A DNA stretch of 64,000 bases from Vulcanisaeta moutnovskia 768-28 (GTDB lineage Archaea; Thermoproteota; Thermoprotei; Thermoproteales; Thermocladiaceae), in assembly GCF_000190315.1 (NCBI RefSeq), contig NC_015151.1, forward strand, positions 248,001 to 312,000, written 5' to 3'. The translations under genes and the position numbers were made by a program. Within the stretch, counting starts at the first letter, position 1. Each line of letters opens with the position of its first letter. This document shows positions 53,344 through 62,130 of the stretch, in pieces. The notes under the pieces were generated by a model, which worked only from the letters and a program-made list of their open reading frames with translations, was not told the DNA's origin and made no database searches.

Positions 53344-53383
53344 ATTTATTGCCTTATTAATTATTTAGTGAGTGTTATTATTG

Positions 53384-53596
53384 ATGGATAGGGAGGAGAC
53401 TGTTAAGGCCATTTACCACCTAATTGATTGGTTGGTTAACCCAAGTGAGGAGTTTAGTACCGTGCTTCAGTACCTGGATGAGTTGTGCATAGAGTTTGGT
53501 ACCTGTGTTAAGGTTGATGAACCGACCAGGGTCTCCGTCATGAAGGCCATTATCGAGGTAATAATGGAGTTATTGAGTAGATGCGATAAAAATTAA
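53384..53596 (+). CDS. small acidic helical protein of unknown function
   Basis: 70 residues from ATG 53384 (MDREETVKAIYHLIDWL), about 27 bp after an AT-rich TATA-like stretch. GTG 53372 would add four residues. It contains three cysteines and no recognised motif. Sits between the PP-loop fusion and the aminotransferase. Confidence 0.55.
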   Translation: MDREETVKAIYHLIDWLVNPSEEFSTVLQYLDELCIEFGTCVKVDEPTRVSVMKAIIEVIMELLSRCDKN

Positions 53597-53620
53597 TTCC
53601 ACTTATTACTTACCTAATTA

Positions 53621-54802
53621 ATGGGTTGGCTTGAGGAACTCAGGAATCGAATAGAAATAACCAGAAGAAAGGTATACCTTGATAATGCGGGAGCTGGTCC
53701 TTTAACGAAGGATGCTGCTGAAGCGGTCAATAACTTCCTTAATCTGTGGCAGGAGGAGGGTGAACCATGGGAATTAGCACTTGATCACATTGTTGAGGCC
53801 AAGAGGGTCTTTGCGCAATTAATCAGTGCGTCATCATGGCAGAATATTGCTGCCGTACCCAGTGCAACCTACGGACTCAATGCATTATTATCAGCCATGG
53901 AATTTAAGCCAGGTAGTAACGTAGTTATTAGTCCACTCAACTTTCCAACAGGTGTCTTCTCATTTCACGCACTTAAATCCCGAGGATTAATCAGGGAGGT
54001 TAGGATTGCAAAGTCCGTTAATGGTTATGTACCTTTGGAGGATTATGAGAGGCTCATTGATGATAATACTGCGGTAGTCTTCGTTGATTATGTATCATGG
54101 ATAACGGGGTATAAGGAGAGGATTAGGGAAATATCTGAGATTGCCCATGCAAGGGGTGCTGTGTTTATAAGTGATGCGTTTCACGCAGTCGGTGTTTTAC
54201 CAATTGATGTTGCTAGGGATGATGTTGATGCTCTAATTACGGGTTCATACAAATGGTTACTTGGGCCTCATGGCGCTGGCTTCGTCTATGTAAATGATGA
54301 ATTACTAAGTAGGCTTAAACCATCATTCTCAGGGTGGATGGGGATTGATGATAACCAGGTAAGTAGGAGGTTGAGGAATGAGAAATTGTTTAAGAGACCA
54401 ATAGACATAAACACGTACATACCAGCCAGAGACGCTGCAAGGCTTGAATGGGGTACTTGGCCAATAATAGCCTTCGAAGGAACACTAGCATCAATGAAAC
54501 TACTACTCAAGTACGAAGTACCGCATAGATTTGAGGAACATACCAACAAATTAATTGGACGCTTAGCGAATTCACTAGGGGATTTAGGGCTTAAGGTAAC
54601 GACACCGCTTGGCAGTCACTCATCAATACTAACCTTCGAGTATTCGAACCCCTACGATCTAGCGGAGTTCCTTAGCAGGAATAATATTGTTGTTTCTCCA
54701 AGACCTGGAACCATTAGGATTTCTCCACATGGTTATAATACCACCGATGAGATCGATAAATTCATCGAGGTATTGAAGACGTATATTAAGTCTAGGGCTT
54801 GA
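53621..54802 (+). CDS. class V aminotransferase-fold PLP enzyme, not a cysteine desulfurase
   Basis: 393 residues. The start KVYLDNAGAGPLTKDAAEAV, the Asp in ISDAFHAVGVLPIDV and the PLP lysine in TGSYKWLLGPHGAGF (about 210) fit the class V family (kynureninase, isopenicillin epimerase-like, desulfurases). The protein contains no cysteine at all, so the catalytic cysteine of desulfurases is missing. The C-terminal arginine region is SPRPGTIRISPHGYNT. Substrate unknown. Its end overlaps the convergent queC gene by 11 bp. Confidence 0.85.
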   Translation: MGWLEELRNRIEITRRKVYLDNAGAGPLTKDAAEAVNNFLNLWQEEGEPWELALDHIVEAKRVFAQLISASSWQNIAAVPSATYGLNALLSAMEFKPGSNVVISPLNFPTGVFSFHALKSRGLIREVRIAKSVNGYVPLEDYERLIDDNTAVVFVDYVSWITGYKERIREISEIAHARGAVFISDAFHAVGVLPIDVARDDVDALITGSYKWLLGPHGAGFVYVNDELLSRLKPSFSGWMGIDDNQVSRRLRNEKLFKRPIDINTYIPARDAARLEWGTWPIIAFEGTLASMKLLLKYEVPHRFEEHTNKLIGRLANSLGDLGLKVTTPLGSHSSILTFEYSNPYDLAEFLSRNNIVVSPRPGTIRISPHGYNTTDEIDKFIEVLKTYIKSRA

Positions 54803-55499
54803 GTAATGATTTCTTCTTCAATAACCACCAATCCCTTCCGCTATTTATCGCTTCCTCGAGTGGGTCCTTAACGCCCAACTCATCAAATGCTCTCTTCCTT
54901 GCTAGACACCCACTGCATTGGCCACATGGCTTATCATAATTGTTGTGGCAGGACCACGTGTATTCAAAGGGCACACCTAGCTTGAGGCCTAACTTAACGA
55001 CCTCCGTCTTATTTAGTTTTGATAATGGTGCAATAACCCTTAGTCCCTTGGTTTTACCTATGTGGGTCCCTATTGTCAATGCCCTTGATATTATTTTCCT
55101 GAACATTCTTGATGTGTCTGGGAAGTACTTCGTGTCATCGGCATTATGGCCAGCCACTATGATGTTTATTCCCAGTATCTCAGCGTAATATGCGGCGACT
55201 GCGTATATTATCGCATTCCTGGCAGGTATTGTACTTGGATGTGCATCCCTTAGGTGTTCAGGTCTCTCCTCTTTATTGTTCCATAGCTCCACGATTTCTT
55301 TCATGAACGGTATATCAACCTCTATTAACCTAGTATTTGTTAACTTAGCGAGTATCCTCGCTGACTCTCTTTCGCGTTCTCCTCTTCCTGGATAATTTAT
55401 TGATATGGCAACTACATCATAATTCCGCGATTTGAGTAGGTATAGCGCTACAGCCGAGTCAATACCACCGGATAATAATAAAATGGCTCTTTTCTTCAC
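54792..55499 (-). CDS. queC: 7-cyano-7-deazaguanine (preQ0) synthase QueC
   Basis: 235 residues. PP-loop ATPase motif LLLSGGIDSAVALYLL at the N-terminus, STIPARNAIIYAVAAYYAE (about 92), VAGHNADD, and the C-terminal zinc-binding CHNNYDKPCGQCSGCLARKRAF. QueC converts 7-carboxy-7-deazaguanine to preQ0, which ArcTGT (40374) inserts into tRNA for archaeosine. Other pathway genes (folE-type, queD, queE) are not in the window. Confidence 0.93.
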   Translation of the reverse strand: MKKRAILLLSGGIDSAVALYLLKSRNYDVVAISINYPGRGERERESARILAKLTNTRLIEVDIPFMKEIVELWNNKEERPEHLRDAHPSTIPARNAIIYAVAAYYAEILGINIIVAGHNADDTKYFPDTSRMFRKIISRALTIGTHIGKTKGLRVIAPLSKLNKTEVVKLGLKLGVPFEYTWSCHNNYDKPCGQCSGCLARKRAFDELGVKDPLEEAINSGRDWWLLKKKSLLKP

Positions 55500-55593
55500 G
55501 TATTAATGCCTTAACATTATGATTAATAAGTAGTTTTGTGGTTATTCATTAAGGTTAATGCATTAAAACCAAGGCAATACTGCATTAAGTAAT

Positions 55594-56979
55594 ATGGCTA
55601 GGGATTCCCTGGGTGAGGCCATAATACGTTACTCCCTCAATGTTAAGTTTGAGGATCTGGATCAACAAGTTATTAATGAGGTTAAGCGTAGGATTCTCGA
55701 TGGCCTTGGAGTTGCCCTGGCGGCATTTATGGCCGAGCCCATTAAGATAGCCAGAGGTGTTGCTAAGAATCATCGATCAAATGTCGAGGCCACGCTATGG
55801 GGCACATTGGATACTTCATCAATTGAGTGGGCGGTATTTACTAACGCCCTGATGGTTAGATACCTTGATTATAACGATACTTACCTGGGTAAGGAGCCGC
55901 TTCATCCAAGTGATATGATTCCTGCGTTATTTGCGGCCGCGGAGCATAAGGGATTGAGTGGTAAGGATTTGATAACGGCTATAGCCACATCGTATGAGAT
56001 AGGCATTAGGCTTTGTGATGCGGGTAGTCTCAGGCTTCATGGTTGGGACCACGTTAACTACATAGGCATAGCAGTGACGGCAGGTCTTGCGAAACTCATG
56101 GGCCTTAATGAGAATGAGGCATTAAACGCTCTATCAATTGCTACTGTACCGCATGCGGCCATGAGACAGTCGAGGGTTGGTGAGTTGAGTCATTGGAAGG
56201 CAGCGGCAACAGCTAACTCCTCAAGGAACGCCGTGTTTGCCGTGTTATTGGCTAAGGAGGGTTTTACAGGACCTGACGCGCCGTTAAAGGGTGAGATGGG
56301 TTTTGTAAAGCAATTGTTGGCGGGGGACTTCAATGATAAGATTATTCTCGAATTAAGCTCAATGCCGAGCCCAAAGAGGATCCTCGACACGTACATAAAG
56401 CCGTACCCCGTGGAATACCATGCACAGTCAGCGGTTGATGCGGCCAGAATGATTAGGCAGGAGTATGGCAAGACCGTTGGGCCTGATGATGTTGAGTCAA
56501 TAACCATAGACACCTTTAAGGCTGCTTACGACATAATAGTTAAGGACCCTGAAAAGTGGGATCCGAAGACGAAGGAGACTGCGGACCACAGCCTAATGTG
56601 GGTAACGGCGGTGGCGCTACTTTACGGTACCGTTGAGCTATACCACTACAAGCCCGAGAATATACGCGACCCTAGAGTTCTTTCATTAATAAGGAAGATG
56701 AAGGTTAATGTGGATCCAGAGCTTGATAAGCTATACCCATCGGCAATACCCAATAGGATAACCGTGAAGTTCAGAAACGGTAAAGAATTAACTGCGCAGG
56801 TTGATCATCCCAGAGGTCATCCAAAGAACCCAATGACCGATGAGGAGGTTGAGGATAAGTTCAGGAGGTTAACTGATGGTTTATTAACACTGAGTCAAAT
56901 GAGTACGGTGATAAACCTCGTGAGGAACCTCGAGAATTTAAAGGATATTAAGCAAATTCTCAAGGCAATAGTCATATAA
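55594..56979 (+). CDS. MmgE/PrpD-family protein (2-methylcitrate dehydratase-like)
   Basis: 461 residues. Family segments are DGLGVALAAFM, MVRYLDYNDTYL (about 90), HPSDMIPALFAAAEHKGLSG, IATSYEIGIRL, and later KPYPVEYHAQSAVDAA and TADHSLMWV-like ETADHSLMWVTAVAL. Members dehydrate 2-methylcitrate or isomerise itaconate/aconitate. With a citrate-synthase-family enzyme in the same window, methylcitrate metabolism is possible but not shown. Confidence 0.9.
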   Translation: MARDSLGEAIIRYSLNVKFEDLDQQVINEVKRRILDGLGVALAAFMAEPIKIARGVAKNHRSNVEATLWGTLDTSSIEWAVFTNALMVRYLDYNDTYLGKEPLHPSDMIPALFAAAEHKGLSGKDLITAIATSYEIGIRLCDAGSLRLHGWDHVNYIGIAVTAGLAKLMGLNENEALNALSIATVPHAAMRQSRVGELSHWKAAATANSSRNAVFAVLLAKEGFTGPDAPLKGEMGFVKQLLAGDFNDKIILELSSMPSPKRILDTYIKPYPVEYHAQSAVDAARMIRQEYGKTVGPDDVESITIDTFKAAYDIIVKDPEKWDPKTKETADHSLMWVTAVALLYGTVELYHYKPENIRDPRVLSLIRKMKVNVDPELDKLYPSAIPNRITVKFRNGKELTAQVDHPRGHPKNPMTDEEVEDKFRRLTDGLLTLSQMSTVINLVRNLENLKDIKQILKAIVI

Positions 56980-56995
56980 ACACGTGCAGTGATAT

Positions 56996-57160
56996 TTATA
57001 ATAAAATCTCAGGTAAAGGATGCATAGATTTCATGTTATACTCACGTAATCTATCCAAGGCATTAGTGGTCCATTTCCTTTTTGACTCAAGGCTTACTTT
57101 TCCGTAAATTACATTTAGCACAAAGAATATTATTATACCCATTATCATTGTCATGAGCAT
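56996..57160 (-). CDS. possible single-span membrane protein, 54 residues
   Basis: Minus-strand ORF in the 430-bp gap between the PrpD-like gene and top6B. It begins MLMTMIMGIIIFFVLNVIYG, a clear transmembrane segment, followed by a basic cytosolic part (KVSLESKRKWTTNALDRL). Positive charges just after the helix suit an N-out/C-in topology. Upstream in-frame codons continue to a TAG, with no better start. The rest of the gap, 57161-57370, shows no gene. Confidence 0.4.
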   Translation of the reverse strand: MLMTMIMGIIIFFVLNVIYGKVSLESKRKWTTNALDRLREYNMKSMHPLPEILL

Positions 57161-57370
57161 CGCCTTTGGTATCTCAATTACTGTGACTATGATTGCCTAA
57201 ATAATGGTGCTTAGGACCTGTGGCGCTGTAAGCATTATCCACGTAATTAGGTATTTTATTACTTAAGATTTTATTTTAGGCGTCGTTTTTATGTAGCTTA
57301 ATGAGGTAGTGAGGGTTTATGTATCGTGGGCCTTGTTGATTATTAATAATCTTCGCATATTATAGAATGC

Positions 57371-57384
57371 AAAAAGTTTAAATT
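57371..57384 (+). promoter_or_regulatory. BRE/TATA promoter of top6B
   Basis: AAAAAG then TTTAAATT, centred about 31 bp before ATG 57411. Confidence 0.55.
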
Positions 57385-57410
57385 GGTTCTCGTTTCCTAG
57401 GCTCTAGATC

Positions 57411-59021
57411 ATGGGTACTAACGATATTGTTAAGTTTGAGGCTTTATCGCCGGCTGAGTTCTTTAGGCGTAATCGAGAGATAGCGGGATTTAGCAATCCG
57501 ACTAGGGCTATTTATCAGACTATTAGGGAGCTCGTTGAGAATAGTCTCGATGCCACTGAGACATTTAAGATACTGCCGAGCATAAAGATATACATTGATT
57601 ATGCAAATCAATCTAGGAGTTGGATTAGTATTTACGTTGAGGATAATGGCATTGGTATACCTGGGGATGAAATACCGAACGTCTTCGGCAGGGTATTCTA
57701 CAGTAGTAAGTATAGAATTAAGCAGCATAGGGGTATATTTGGGCTTGGAGCCAAGATGGTGGTCCTATATGCCCAATCAACTACTAATACGCCAATCCTA
57801 GTTAGAAGCGCACCTTTGAGGAGTAATGTTATTTATGAGTATCAACTGATGATAGACATTACAAAGAATGAGCCTGTAATCATGTCTCAGAGAACCATGG
57901 AGAATAAGTATGGGTGGCATGGCACAGCAATAAGGGTAGTGCTTGAGGGCGATTGGTCTAAGGCAAAGCGGAGGGTTGAGGAGTATCTGAGGAGAACCGC
58001 CATGGTAGCGCCGTATGCGGAGTTTGTTCTTAGGGGACCTGATGAGGACGATGCCATAAAAATACCGAGGGTAACGACTAAAATGCCCGACCCACCTAAG
58101 GAGGGTCTCCCTCATCCCAAGAGTGTTGATGTGGAATTGATAAAGCAATTAATACAGAAAAATCCAGACCTGCCGCTGCTTGAGTTTCTTACTGAGAATT
58201 TTGATGGTGTTGGTGAGACCATTGCAAAGACGTTTATAGATTTCGTGGGATTGCAACCAGACATGCCCGTGGGTAAGCTCATTAATGATGAATTAATTAA
58301 TTTCGTAACTAAGATGAGGGAGTTTAATGGGTGGAGGAGACCGAGGGCTGATTGGTTATCACCAATAGGTGAGGACATACTTGCTGAGGGTGTTAAGTTT
58401 GTGCTTAGGCCTGAGGTTGTGTTTACCGTGACTAGGAAGCCGAGTTCATACATGGGTAATCCATTCATTGTCGAGGCTGCCCTTGCATGGGGAGGCGCCA
58501 TTGAACCGAGTGACAACCCAATCATTTATAGATTCGCTAATAAGGTCCCGTTAATATATGACGAGGGTAATGATGTTATTAGGAAGATCGTTGATGAGAT
58601 AGATTGGACGCAGTATAAGGTTAAGTTCCCAGCCCCTCTGGCCATTGTGGTCCACATATGCTCAACGAAGATACCATACGCAAGTGCGGGTAAGGAGGCA
58701 ATTGCGGAAGTCCCTGAGATAGAGTCCGAGGTAAGGAATGCCATTAGGGAGGTGGCTAGGAAGCTCAGGCTTTACATAACGAGGAAGGAGAAGGAGCAAG
58801 AACTCCTCATGAAATACGCAATATTTAGTATGTATGCTGAGGAAGTCGTCAACGCCCTATCATACGTAACCAAGGCCGACATTGAAGAGTTAAGGAGTAG
58901 CATGACTACCCTAATAAAGGAGAAACTGAAAATTAGGCGATTCGAAGATTTACTTAACAACTCATTATCTAGTGAGGATGAGAATAACAGTGAAGCTCAG
59001 GATCACGAGCCATCATCATGA
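57411..59021 (+). CDS. top6B: DNA topoisomerase VI subunit B
   Basis: 536 residues. GHKL ATPase motifs are RELVENSLDAT (N box), VEDNGIGIPGDEI (G1), and GIFGLGAKMVVLYAQ (G2), preceded by FSNPTRAIYQTI. The helix-two-turn-helix region and transducer domain with PLIYDEG follow; the C-terminus is acidic (SSEDENNSEAQDHEPSS). With the A subunit it passes DNA duplexes and relaxes supercoils. top6A, usually adjacent, is not found on either side. Confidence 0.95.
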   Translation: MGTNDIVKFEALSPAEFFRRNREIAGFSNPTRAIYQTIRELVENSLDATETFKILPSIKIYIDYANQSRSWISIYVEDNGIGIPGDEIPNVFGRVFYSSKYRIKQHRGIFGLGAKMVVLYAQSTTNTPILVRSAPLRSNVIYEYQLMIDITKNEPVIMSQRTMENKYGWHGTAIRVVLEGDWSKAKRRVEEYLRRTAMVAPYAEFVLRGPDEDDAIKIPRVTTKMPDPPKEGLPHPKSVDVELIKQLIQKNPDLPLLEFLTENFDGVGETIAKTFIDFVGLQPDMPVGKLINDELINFVTKMREFNGWRRPRADWLSPIGEDILAEGVKFVLRPEVVFTVTRKPSSYMGNPFIVEAALAWGGAIEPSDNPIIYRFANKVPLIYDEGNDVIRKIVDEIDWTQYKVKFPAPLAIVVHICSTKIPYASAGKEAIAEVPEIESEVRNAIREVARKLRLYITRKEKEQELLMKYAIFSMYAEEVVNALSYVTKADIEELRSSMTTLIKEKLKIRRFEDLLNNSLSSEDENNSEAQDHEPSS

Positions 59022-59179
59022 CACTCAGACGCACCAGCAACATCATTAATAAACATAACCGTATAGAGATTATAAACTTAAGCCTTTATGCTCTATTTGC
59101 CTTTATTATTTTCAATTCTGATCGGCTCACTTTCACTGAACAGCCGGAGTAAAAAAATCCGTGCATAAGAAAGAACTTA

Positions 59180-60922
59180 ATGACTATGTACACGACCTTA
59201 AGAAGGTTATTAATTATCGCAATACTAATTATGGCTATAACCGCAATAATTACGTTGGCAGCATCATCAGCGAGTCAATTCACAACCCAATTAAGGCCTT
59301 TTAAGGTAATTAAAACTCCGTACTCGATAATCGAGTACTTCAACTATAGCTCGGTAAGCGAGCCACAGCTCATCATTAGGGCGTATTTCCAGAATAAACC
59401 CATTAATATTACCGTTAGCCTATTCGCAATTACGCAGAGGTACATAATACCCATTGGATATTACAGAGGGTTCGGCTTAGTTAGCATCGCATTAGATAAC
59501 TCATCGGTAATTAATGCCTCAGAGGCATGGTTTAGTCATTATGGAGATGCGGTATGGCCATCATTACTCGCCATAGTTACGTATATAAACAACGACGAGG
59601 TCTATAATGCGTTTATAGCAATACCGTACCCACCAAGCTACATAACCTGGAATAAACCATTAACAATAGTATCAATAGTAAATATGAGTAGTATCAAACC
59701 AATAGTTATAAGAGGTAAGGGCTCAATGCCAAGCTCAGCATTGTATAATTCAATAAAAGACCCAGTTAATACTCCCCAGGTTAATACTTCGCCAGGCAGT
59801 GGCGGTGGTAATTATGGCTATACGTATGTGGGTAGCTGTGAAATTAGTGATACATACGCGCCAGAGCCAGGCAGTGGTTGGGTCCTTGAGGATTGCCAGG
59901 AATATCAGGGACCTCTCGTTCAATTCTTCATAGGTTGGAGCGAGAATGCGCTGTCAAACTCAGGTATAGAGTTATTCAGCTTTTGGGATGTGTATGGTGG
60001 GGTTCCATCAGGTAATGGATTTTATGGGACGGTTAACGAGACGAACCCATCAACGGGGTACTCCTTCATTAATTTGGTAGGACCGTTAATCACCTTCAAC
60101 CAAAATATGAATATTGAGTTGGCAAATGGTTGGTCGTTTGTTGAGGTTCAACCTGACCTATCATTATCCGAAGGCACGTATCAGGAGAGTACGCAGAATG
60201 GCGGATTGATATACCAGGTAAATGGCCCTGGTTTCGTCTATCTATACTTCGATAGCTACGTAGCGTTTGTCTCGTGGTACCAACCCTCAACGGGCATCTG
60301 GGCTAACGGTACTTACGTGCTAGGGTTGGCATCCGATTCCTACCCAGGAAGTGGCAATACCCTTTATCTACTGCCCGGCATTGACATGGGTAATGGACCC
60401 GTGAGTGGCATGTTCAATGGGTACTTTAGTACGGGCTATAGCATCTCGCAATTGATAACTGATGGGTCGTGGTTTAGCTCATCTAACGGCGTAAGTACTC
60501 AGTGCAATATTGAGTACAGCGGTGTAACATCTAATGAGATTGCGTACTTCTTTGATAACGTTATTAGTTCATATGGTCCAACACCAGCCGGCATAGCCTA
60601 TGCTGTAGGTTCAGTGCTCGCTAGTATTTTTATTTCCTTTATTAGCCCACCCGCTGGGGTAGCATTAAGTACTGTGTTCAGTATAGTGGATACTGCCGTG
60701 GGCTTCATGATACCAACTACGGCACAGCAGGTTCAATTCTACGAAAACGCCAACGTAGCCATTGAATTTAACCCCAATAATTACAACTTCTATACCACGT
60801 TCCTAGGCGTTGAGGCCTACAATCCGAGCACCGGCAATACTTATTACTGGCCCATGGGCATGATAATAAACTACACCAGTTACTATCTACAGCCTGAGTA
60901 TGGTTATCAATGTAATTCATAA
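59180..60922 (+). CDS. large exported protein of unknown function with internal hydrophobic helices
   Basis: 580 residues. An N-terminal signal or anchor (LRRLLIIAILIMAITAIITLAASSA) is followed by beta-rich, Tyr/Ser/Gly/Asn-rich sequence with many N-glycosylation sites (NIT, NMS, NGT) and few charges, typical of secreted proteins of acid-hot-spring archaea. A Gly/Pro linker near 205-215 splits two parts. Cysteines at about 220, 242, 448 and near the very end (YQCNS) could pair. Residues about 475-530 form two long hydrophobic helices (AYAVGSVLASIFISFI and VALSTVFSIVDTAVGFMI) inside the mature protein. No protease or glycosidase motif is seen. Confidence 0.75.
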   Translation: MTMYTTLRRLLIIAILIMAITAIITLAASSASQFTTQLRPFKVIKTPYSIIEYFNYSSVSEPQLIIRAYFQNKPINITVSLFAITQRYIIPIGYYRGFGLVSIALDNSSVINASEAWFSHYGDAVWPSLLAIVTYINNDEVYNAFIAIPYPPSYITWNKPLTIVSIVNMSSIKPIVIRGKGSMPSSALYNSIKDPVNTPQVNTSPGSGGGNYGYTYVGSCEISDTYAPEPGSGWVLEDCQEYQGPLVQFFIGWSENALSNSGIELFSFWDVYGGVPSGNGFYGTVNETNPSTGYSFINLVGPLITFNQNMNIELANGWSFVEVQPDLSLSEGTYQESTQNGGLIYQVNGPGFVYLYFDSYVAFVSWYQPSTGIWANGTYVLGLASDSYPGSGNTLYLLPGIDMGNGPVSGMFNGYFSTGYSISQLITDGSWFSSSNGVSTQCNIEYSGVTSNEIAYFFDNVISSYGPTPAGIAYAVGSVLASIFISFISPPAGVALSTVFSIVDTAVGFMIPTTAQQVQFYENANVAIEFNPNNYNFYTTFLGVEAYNPSTGNTYYWPMGMIINYTSYYLQPEYGYQCNS

Positions 60923-60936
60923 AATTGATCGCGATC

Positions 60937-61365
60937 TTAATACTTAAAATTTCGTGCTTTACTGTTTAAGGTCTCGTGAATTACCACATTTAATACGTGT
61001 AAGGCCTTAGTGATATCTTCATTACTTGGACCTATCCTAAATAGGTGCGTCTTATTCTCCTTCTTATCACTATTTCCGAAACCTAAGATTCCAGAGAACC
61101 TGCTGAGCAATGCCTTAGCAACATCATCTTCCTTAAAGGGTAGTACCATGACGGCAACTTCATTGCATATGTCATGTAGGTAATCAACATGCCAAAACCT
61201 ATTAACGACCTTACCAAGGTGCCTAACTATGCGTGCTGCGCATGCATTACCACATGAACCCACGTACGCATAAAGTCCATTACCTATTGCAAATTTCCTA
61301 CCCCTCGTAATTACATAACCACCTCTGCATTTGAATAGGGCTACATAACTTAATGCCTTCACCAT
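60937..61365 (-). CDS. GIY-YIG-like DUF123 protein
   Basis: 142 residues. Matches the archaeal DUF123/GIY-YIG family that is sometimes fused to endonuclease III: RKFAIGNGLYAYVGSCGNACAARIVRHL (quoted in part, about 25-50) and RFWHVDYLHD with the conserved HxDYL. Nuclease activity is not established for stand-alone members. It begins inside the end of the 61359 gene (7-bp overlap), so both are cotranscribed. Confidence 0.82.
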   Translation of the reverse strand: MVKALSYVALFKCRGGYVITRGRKFAIGNGLYAYVGSCGNACAARIVRHLGKVVNRFWHVDYLHDICNEVAVMVLPFKEDDVAKALLSRFSGILGFGNSDKKENKTHLFRIGPSNEDITKALHVLNVVIHETLNSKARNFKY

Positions 61366-62042
61366 ACGTAGGTCACATTAATAACGGCACTCTCCGGGAT
61401 CTCGCTATTAACTATCGTGCCTGCGTTCGTTGGCGGATAATACTCGGTGGTGTAGCACGTGAATCCGATGTTGAGGGTGTATGTTGAGTTTGGCAGGACT
61501 GGAATAATTAATTGTCCATATTGACCAGCCTCATAGGCATACGTCGAGCTCTCATAAGTGTATACAGCAGTTATTGGAATTGATGGCATTGCCTGGGCCA
61601 TTATGTATACGTAGTATGAGACAGAGCCTGAAATCACCTGGGGATTTGATAACCTATACGTTATTTCTAGATAGCCGGGTCCCTTTGTTTCAAAGTAGAG
61701 TTCCTTTGCTGATTGAAGTGAATAGCTATTGCAGTTCACTATTGATAATGTGGTATTTAGGACCAGGTTACTTGCAATGGTAATCCTATGGCTTAATGAA
61801 CCCTGGTATTGTACCGAGCTCTCATTGGCCATGCACTCATTTAATTCCTGAAGTAATACAGTATACTTAACCAGTAAGTTTGTATAATTATTTAGTAATT
61901 CATTATATTTAACTGTGTTAACGTAGATATTATCTACAGCAGTCCCATTCTTAATCATATATAACGAATGTACCAAATACACAAGTACTATCGCGAGTAT
62001 CAACACTAAGATCACTATAATTAATGTTTTTATGTTGGGCAC
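61359..62042 (-). CDS. membrane-anchored extracytoplasmic protein of unknown function
   Basis: 227 residues. A single N-terminal hydrophobic helix (about 6-28), a short coiled coil (KYNELLNNYTNLLVKYTVLLQEL), then a beta-sandwich-like domain rich in Ser/Thr/Tyr with N-glycosylation sites (NTT, NST, NVT). Cysteines at about 70, 103 and 199. Predicted to face outside. No family recognised. Divergent from cbf5. Confidence 0.7.
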   Translation of the reverse strand: MPNIKTLIIVILVLILAIVLVYLVHSLYMIKNGTAVDNIYVNTVKYNELLNNYTNLLVKYTVLLQELNECMANESSVQYQGSLSHRITIASNLVLNTTLSIVNCNSYSLQSAKELYFETKGPGYLEITYRLSNPQVISGSVSYYVYIMAQAMPSIPITAVYTYESSTYAYEAGQYGQLIIPVLPNSTYTLNIGFTCYTTEYYPPTNAGTIVNSEIPESAVINVTYVW

Positions 62043-62130
62043 TCGTGAATAATAATGTGGGGTAAAATAAAAGTTAATTTATCGTAATTCGGAGATAGGC
62101 TTTTATAATTTCATAACATTCGTAATATGA

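Noticed and set aside
59022-59179. Two CTGA sequences in the top6B downstream spacer as a possible C/D sRNA
   Set aside because: No GATGA-type C or C' box on either strand at suitable distance.
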